A stretch of DNA of 40,082 nt, from contig DYDL01000004.1 of the NCBI GenBank assembly GCA_020717925.1, forward strand, positions 1 through 40,082, read 5' to 3'. Source of the stretch: Desulfocapsa sp. (GTDB lineage Bacteria; Desulfobacterota; Desulfobulbia; Desulfobulbales; CG2-30-60-27). A program made the translations under genes and the position numbers. The notes under the pieces are model-generated. The model ran no database searches. It saw nothing but the letters and a program-made list of their open reading frames with translations, and was not told the DNA's origin. Shown in pieces: positions 37,108 through 40,082 of this stretch. The first letter of the stretch is position 1. Each line of letters starts with the position of its first letter.

Positions 37108-40082
37108 ATGATGCCAACGAAAAAAAACACTGCGGTAATTGCCGCCGGATACCTGGTGAAAAGCAGCAAGTATTTTTTGCTGGCCCTGCTTTCGGCAAAA
37201 TGTCTGGTCAACTCCCGTGTCGCCGTTGCCCAGGTGACTTCCGCCAATTCATCCACCACTGTCTATAACTCGGCCAATGGCGTGCCGGTAGTCGACATCG
37301 CCAATCCGAACGGCGCGGGTTTGTCGCATAACTTGTTTCTAAACTACAATGTCGAACGCAACGGCCTGGTGCTCAATAACGGCGACTCCTCGCAAATACT
37401 GCGCCAGTCGCAGTTGGCGGGCGCGGTTGCCGCCAATTTGCACCTTCAATCCGCGGCCGGGATCATCCTGAACGAGGTCGTGACGACCAATCGCTCCACC
37501 CTGGCGGGCTATACCGAAGTGCTGGGCAAGTCCGCCGACGTCGTGGTTGCCAATCCGAATGGCATCACTTGCAAGGGGTGCGGATTCATCAATACGCCGA
37601 ACGTGACGCTTACGACCGGCGCGCCGGTTATCGGCGCAACCGGCGTGCTGCAGGGCTTCAGTGTCAACAATGGCGATATCCTGGTTTCGGAAAACGGGCT
37701 AAACGGCACCAAGCAGGATCATCTTGCCCTGATCGCCCGTTCCCTGCGCTTGGAGGCGCAGATCAACGCCAAAGCGCTCGATATCGTCGCCGGGGCCAAC
37801 GATGTCGATTATGCCACGCTGGCAGCCACACCCCATGCCGCAAGCGATCCCGCGCCGTTGTTGGCGATTGATTCCGCCGCGCTGGGCGGCATGTATGCCG
37901 ACCGTATTCGTCTGGTGGCGACCGAGGCCGGGGTCGGAGTGCGCATGCTGGGCGACGCGGCGGCGGGCGTGGGCGATTTCACCCTGGATGCGGCCGGCAA
38001 GATTGAGGTCGATAGCCATCTCTCGGCAAAAGGCGATCTTCGTTTGGCCAGCACAGCCAGCGGCGCGGATGCGATCCTGGAAAACGGCGCCAGTTTGACC
38101 TCCCAAGGCGACATGACCTTGACGGCGGACAATGGCAATATCCACTTGCTGGGTGGCGCCCTAACGGCGCGGGGCAACATGACGGCGCGCTCGGCAAGCC
38201 TGACCGACGTCTTTAGCGCCGACATCCTGACCGATAACAACAAGCGATACGCGGTAGGCACCCTGACGCTGGAGCAGATCGGCATCGCGACGTTCAGCGG
38301 CACCAGCTATGGCGCGGGCGGCGTATTGTCCATGGCGGCGGATACCCTGAGCATCGGCCCGGGTGGCGAGACCCTGTATGGCAACACCCTGAACATCGAC
38401 ACCAACGGCGATCTCTCGCTGGCCGGCGCCGCGCTACAGAGCCAGCACGACCTGACACTGCGTTCCGAAACAGGCATGATTTCCACCTCTGCCGGCAATG
38501 GGCAGGGGATTGTGAGCGTCGCGGGCGACATGACTTTGACGGCTGGCGGGGGCATGGTGAACGCGGGCGCGATCAGCGCGGGTGGCGCTCTGCTTGTGCT
38601 GGCCGACGGCGCAATAGCAAACAGCGGCGCCATTTACGCCGCCAACACCGCCACGTTTACCGACAAGAACGGCGGGCAGACGGAGGATATCGACAACAGC
38701 GGCACCCTGGTCGCGGACGTGGATCTGGTGGTCAAGGGCGCCAGCCTGACCAACAGCGGCAACCTGCAGGGCACCGACGGTTCGACCTTTACCCTCGCCA
38801 CTCTCACCAACAGCGGGAAATTCATCGCCTCGGCCAATGGAGCCAAATCCGGCACCATCCACGCCGATACGCTGAACAATGTTGTGGGCGGTACTCTGCA
38901 ATCGGCCGGCGACCTTAACCTTTTCGTGACGAATACGCTCACCGACGGCAATGGTGTCAAGATTATTGCCGGCAGGGATCTGACCATGGATGTGGGCTCG
39001 CTCGTCCTCGGCGATGCCGACTCGGCGATTATTGCCGCCCAGTCGGGGAGCGGCACGGGAGTGATCACGATTGGCAGCGTCTTTGCCAATCCCGGTCTGC
39101 TGTTTTCCGGCGGGGATTTGACCGTCAACGCGCCGTCGATCATCAACAGCCAGACCGGCGGCATTGCCGCCGTTGGCACGCTGCATGCCAATGCCACAGC
39201 GGGCGGTTTTTACAATTTCGGCGCCTTGTATGCCGGTGCGTTGCTGGACGCGCAGGCAACCACCACCTTCACCAACGAGGCGGTGGGAACGGTGGATGGT
39301 GGCCAGGACATCACTATTGCCGCCCAAACCTTCATCAACTCCCACTATGTGCATGCGGGCCGCAACCTGTCGATAGACGCCCTGTACTTCTACAACGAAG
39401 TGCCAGGCGGCGACCAGCGCTCCTGGTGGACTGGATCTGCGACAACGACGCATACCGGCTGGGACAGTAATCCCGACTATTTATTCTGGGGGGAACACGC
39501 CTATGACTATTACACCAAAACCTGGCAGGTCCATCAATACTACGTATACAGTCCACCGGCCACCAAACCTGAGCTGGTGGGGGGCACAGCCCTGAACATC
39601 AGCGGATTTCATACCGCCTTGAACCTTGGCGGTGTCATCTCGGCACCGACCGTCACCATTTCCAGTGCGCAGCCGGGCGCCAGCTTTACCAACGACGATT
39701 ACGGACTCACGACCCAGTACTACACCGAAACCTGGTATAAAGAGGGACACTGGGGTGGATGGGGGTTTACTTGGGTTACAAGCGACTACAATAACGATAT
39801 CATTTCACACGCCGATACTTCCACGACATACGGCGGCGGCATCTACACCAATACCCTGACTGCCACAGGCTTCGGTTTGACCCAAATTTCCAGCCTCTAC
39901 ACGGCTTCGATCACCCCCACCAATGGTTCGGGCTCGCTGGAGAGCATCACGGTCAACGACATCGCCATCACCCTGCCGGCCAACCCCAATGGCTATTTTA
40001 TTCTCGCCAAGGATCCGAAGTCCAAATACCTCATCGAAACCAACCCGCTCTATAGTGTCGATTCCGCCTTCCTCGGCTCCGG
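37108..40082 (+). CDS. TpsA-family filamentous hemagglutinin-like exoprotein (partial, continues beyond window)
   Basis: Open frame from ATG 37108 to window end, absent from the ORF track because it has no stop; TPS secretion domain with ANPNGAGLSHNLFLNYNVERNGLVLNN and ANPNGITCKGCGFINTPNVTLTTG; NPNGYFILAKDPKSKYLIETNPLYSVDSAFLGSG near the window end. Confidence 0.92.
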   Translation, partial: MMPTKKNTAVIAAGYLVKSSKYFLLALLSAKCLVNSRVAVAQVTSANSSTTVYNSANGVPVVDIANPNGAGLSHNLFLNYNVERNGLVLNNGDSSQILRQSQLAGAVAANLHLQSAAGIILNEVVTTNRSTLAGYTEVLGKSADVVVANPNGITCKGCGFINTPNVTLTTGAPVIGATGVLQGFSVNNGDILVSENGLNGTKQDHLALIARSLRLEAQINAKALDIVAGANDVDYATLAATPHAASDPAPLLAIDSAALGGMYADRIRLVATEAGVGVRMLGDAAAGVGDFTLDAAGKIEVDSHLSAKGDLRLASTASGADAILENGASLTSQGDMTLTADNGNIHLLGGALTARGNMTARSASLTDVFSADILTDNNKRYAVGTLTLEQIGIATFSGTSYGAGGVLSMAADTLSIGPGGETLYGNTLNIDTNGDLSLAGAALQSQHDLTLRSETGMISTSAGNGQGIVSVAGDMTLTAGGGMVNAGAISAGGALLVLADGAIANSGAIYAANTATFTDKNGGQTEDIDNSGTLVADVDLVVKGASLTNSGNLQGTDGSTFTLATLTNSGKFIASANGAKSGTIHADTLNNVVGGTLQSAGDLNLFVTNTLTDGNGVKIIAGRDLTMDVGSLVLGDADSAIIAAQSGSGTGVITIGSVFANPGLLFSGGDLTVNAPSIINSQTGGIAAVGTLHANATAGGFYNFGALYAGALLDAQATTTFTNEAVGTVDGGQDITIAAQTFINSHYVHAGRNLSIDALYFYNEVPGGDQRSWWTGSATTTHTGWDSNPDYLFWGEHAYDYYTKTWQVHQYYVYSPPATKPELVGGTALNISGFHTALNLGGVISAPTVTISSAQPGASFTNDDYGLTTQYYTETWYKEGHWGGWGFTWVTSDYNNDIISHADTSTTYGGGIYTNTLTATGFGLTQISSLYTASITPTNGSGSLESITVNDIAITLPANPNGYFILAKDPKSKYLIETNPLYSVDSAFLGS

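Noticed and set aside
38434-39453. 339-aa minus-strand ORF in the TpsA region
   Set aside because: Antisense to the open TpsA frame, which shows family motifs throughout

Overview
The window looks like a deltaproteobacterial (probably Desulfobulbales-type) chromosome segment; the taxon is an inference from protein flavour only. From left to right: (1) a hypothetical protein, a methyl-accepting chemotaxis protein and an APH/NahK-like kinase. (2) A nitrogen-regulation operon on the minus strand: amtB, PII glnB, glnD and type III glutamine synthetase glnN. (3) A ~18 kb multiheme-cytochrome locus (about 11.9-29.7 kb), which is the most interesting part. It encodes an OmcS-like hexaheme cytochrome, the family that polymerises into extracellular nanowires in Geobacter. 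Directly upstream of that gene is a clear GEMM-I cyclic-dinucleotide riboswitch. The locus also holds 16-CXXCH and 26-CXXCH cytochromes, two paralogous six-heme c7-type cytochromes at its two ends, two NHL beta-propellers, a YVTN-type beta-propeller lipoprotein and a large outer-membrane beta-barrel with a discoidin-like segment. Two CsgG/FlgO-like proteins, a parvulin-type PPIase and a sigma-54 response regulator complete it. (4) A second amtB-PII module behind a textbook sigma-54 promoter, followed by a TorF-like OMP, a class I GATase and a DUF1646 transporter. (5) A scar with fragments of a Bro-N protein and a response-regulator receiver, then a two-partner secretion pair (TpsB, and a TpsA that runs off the window end). 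The main hypothesis is that the cytochrome locus is a cyclic-dinucleotide-controlled nanowire production, export and wiring module. All family calls come from reading the translations; no database search was run.
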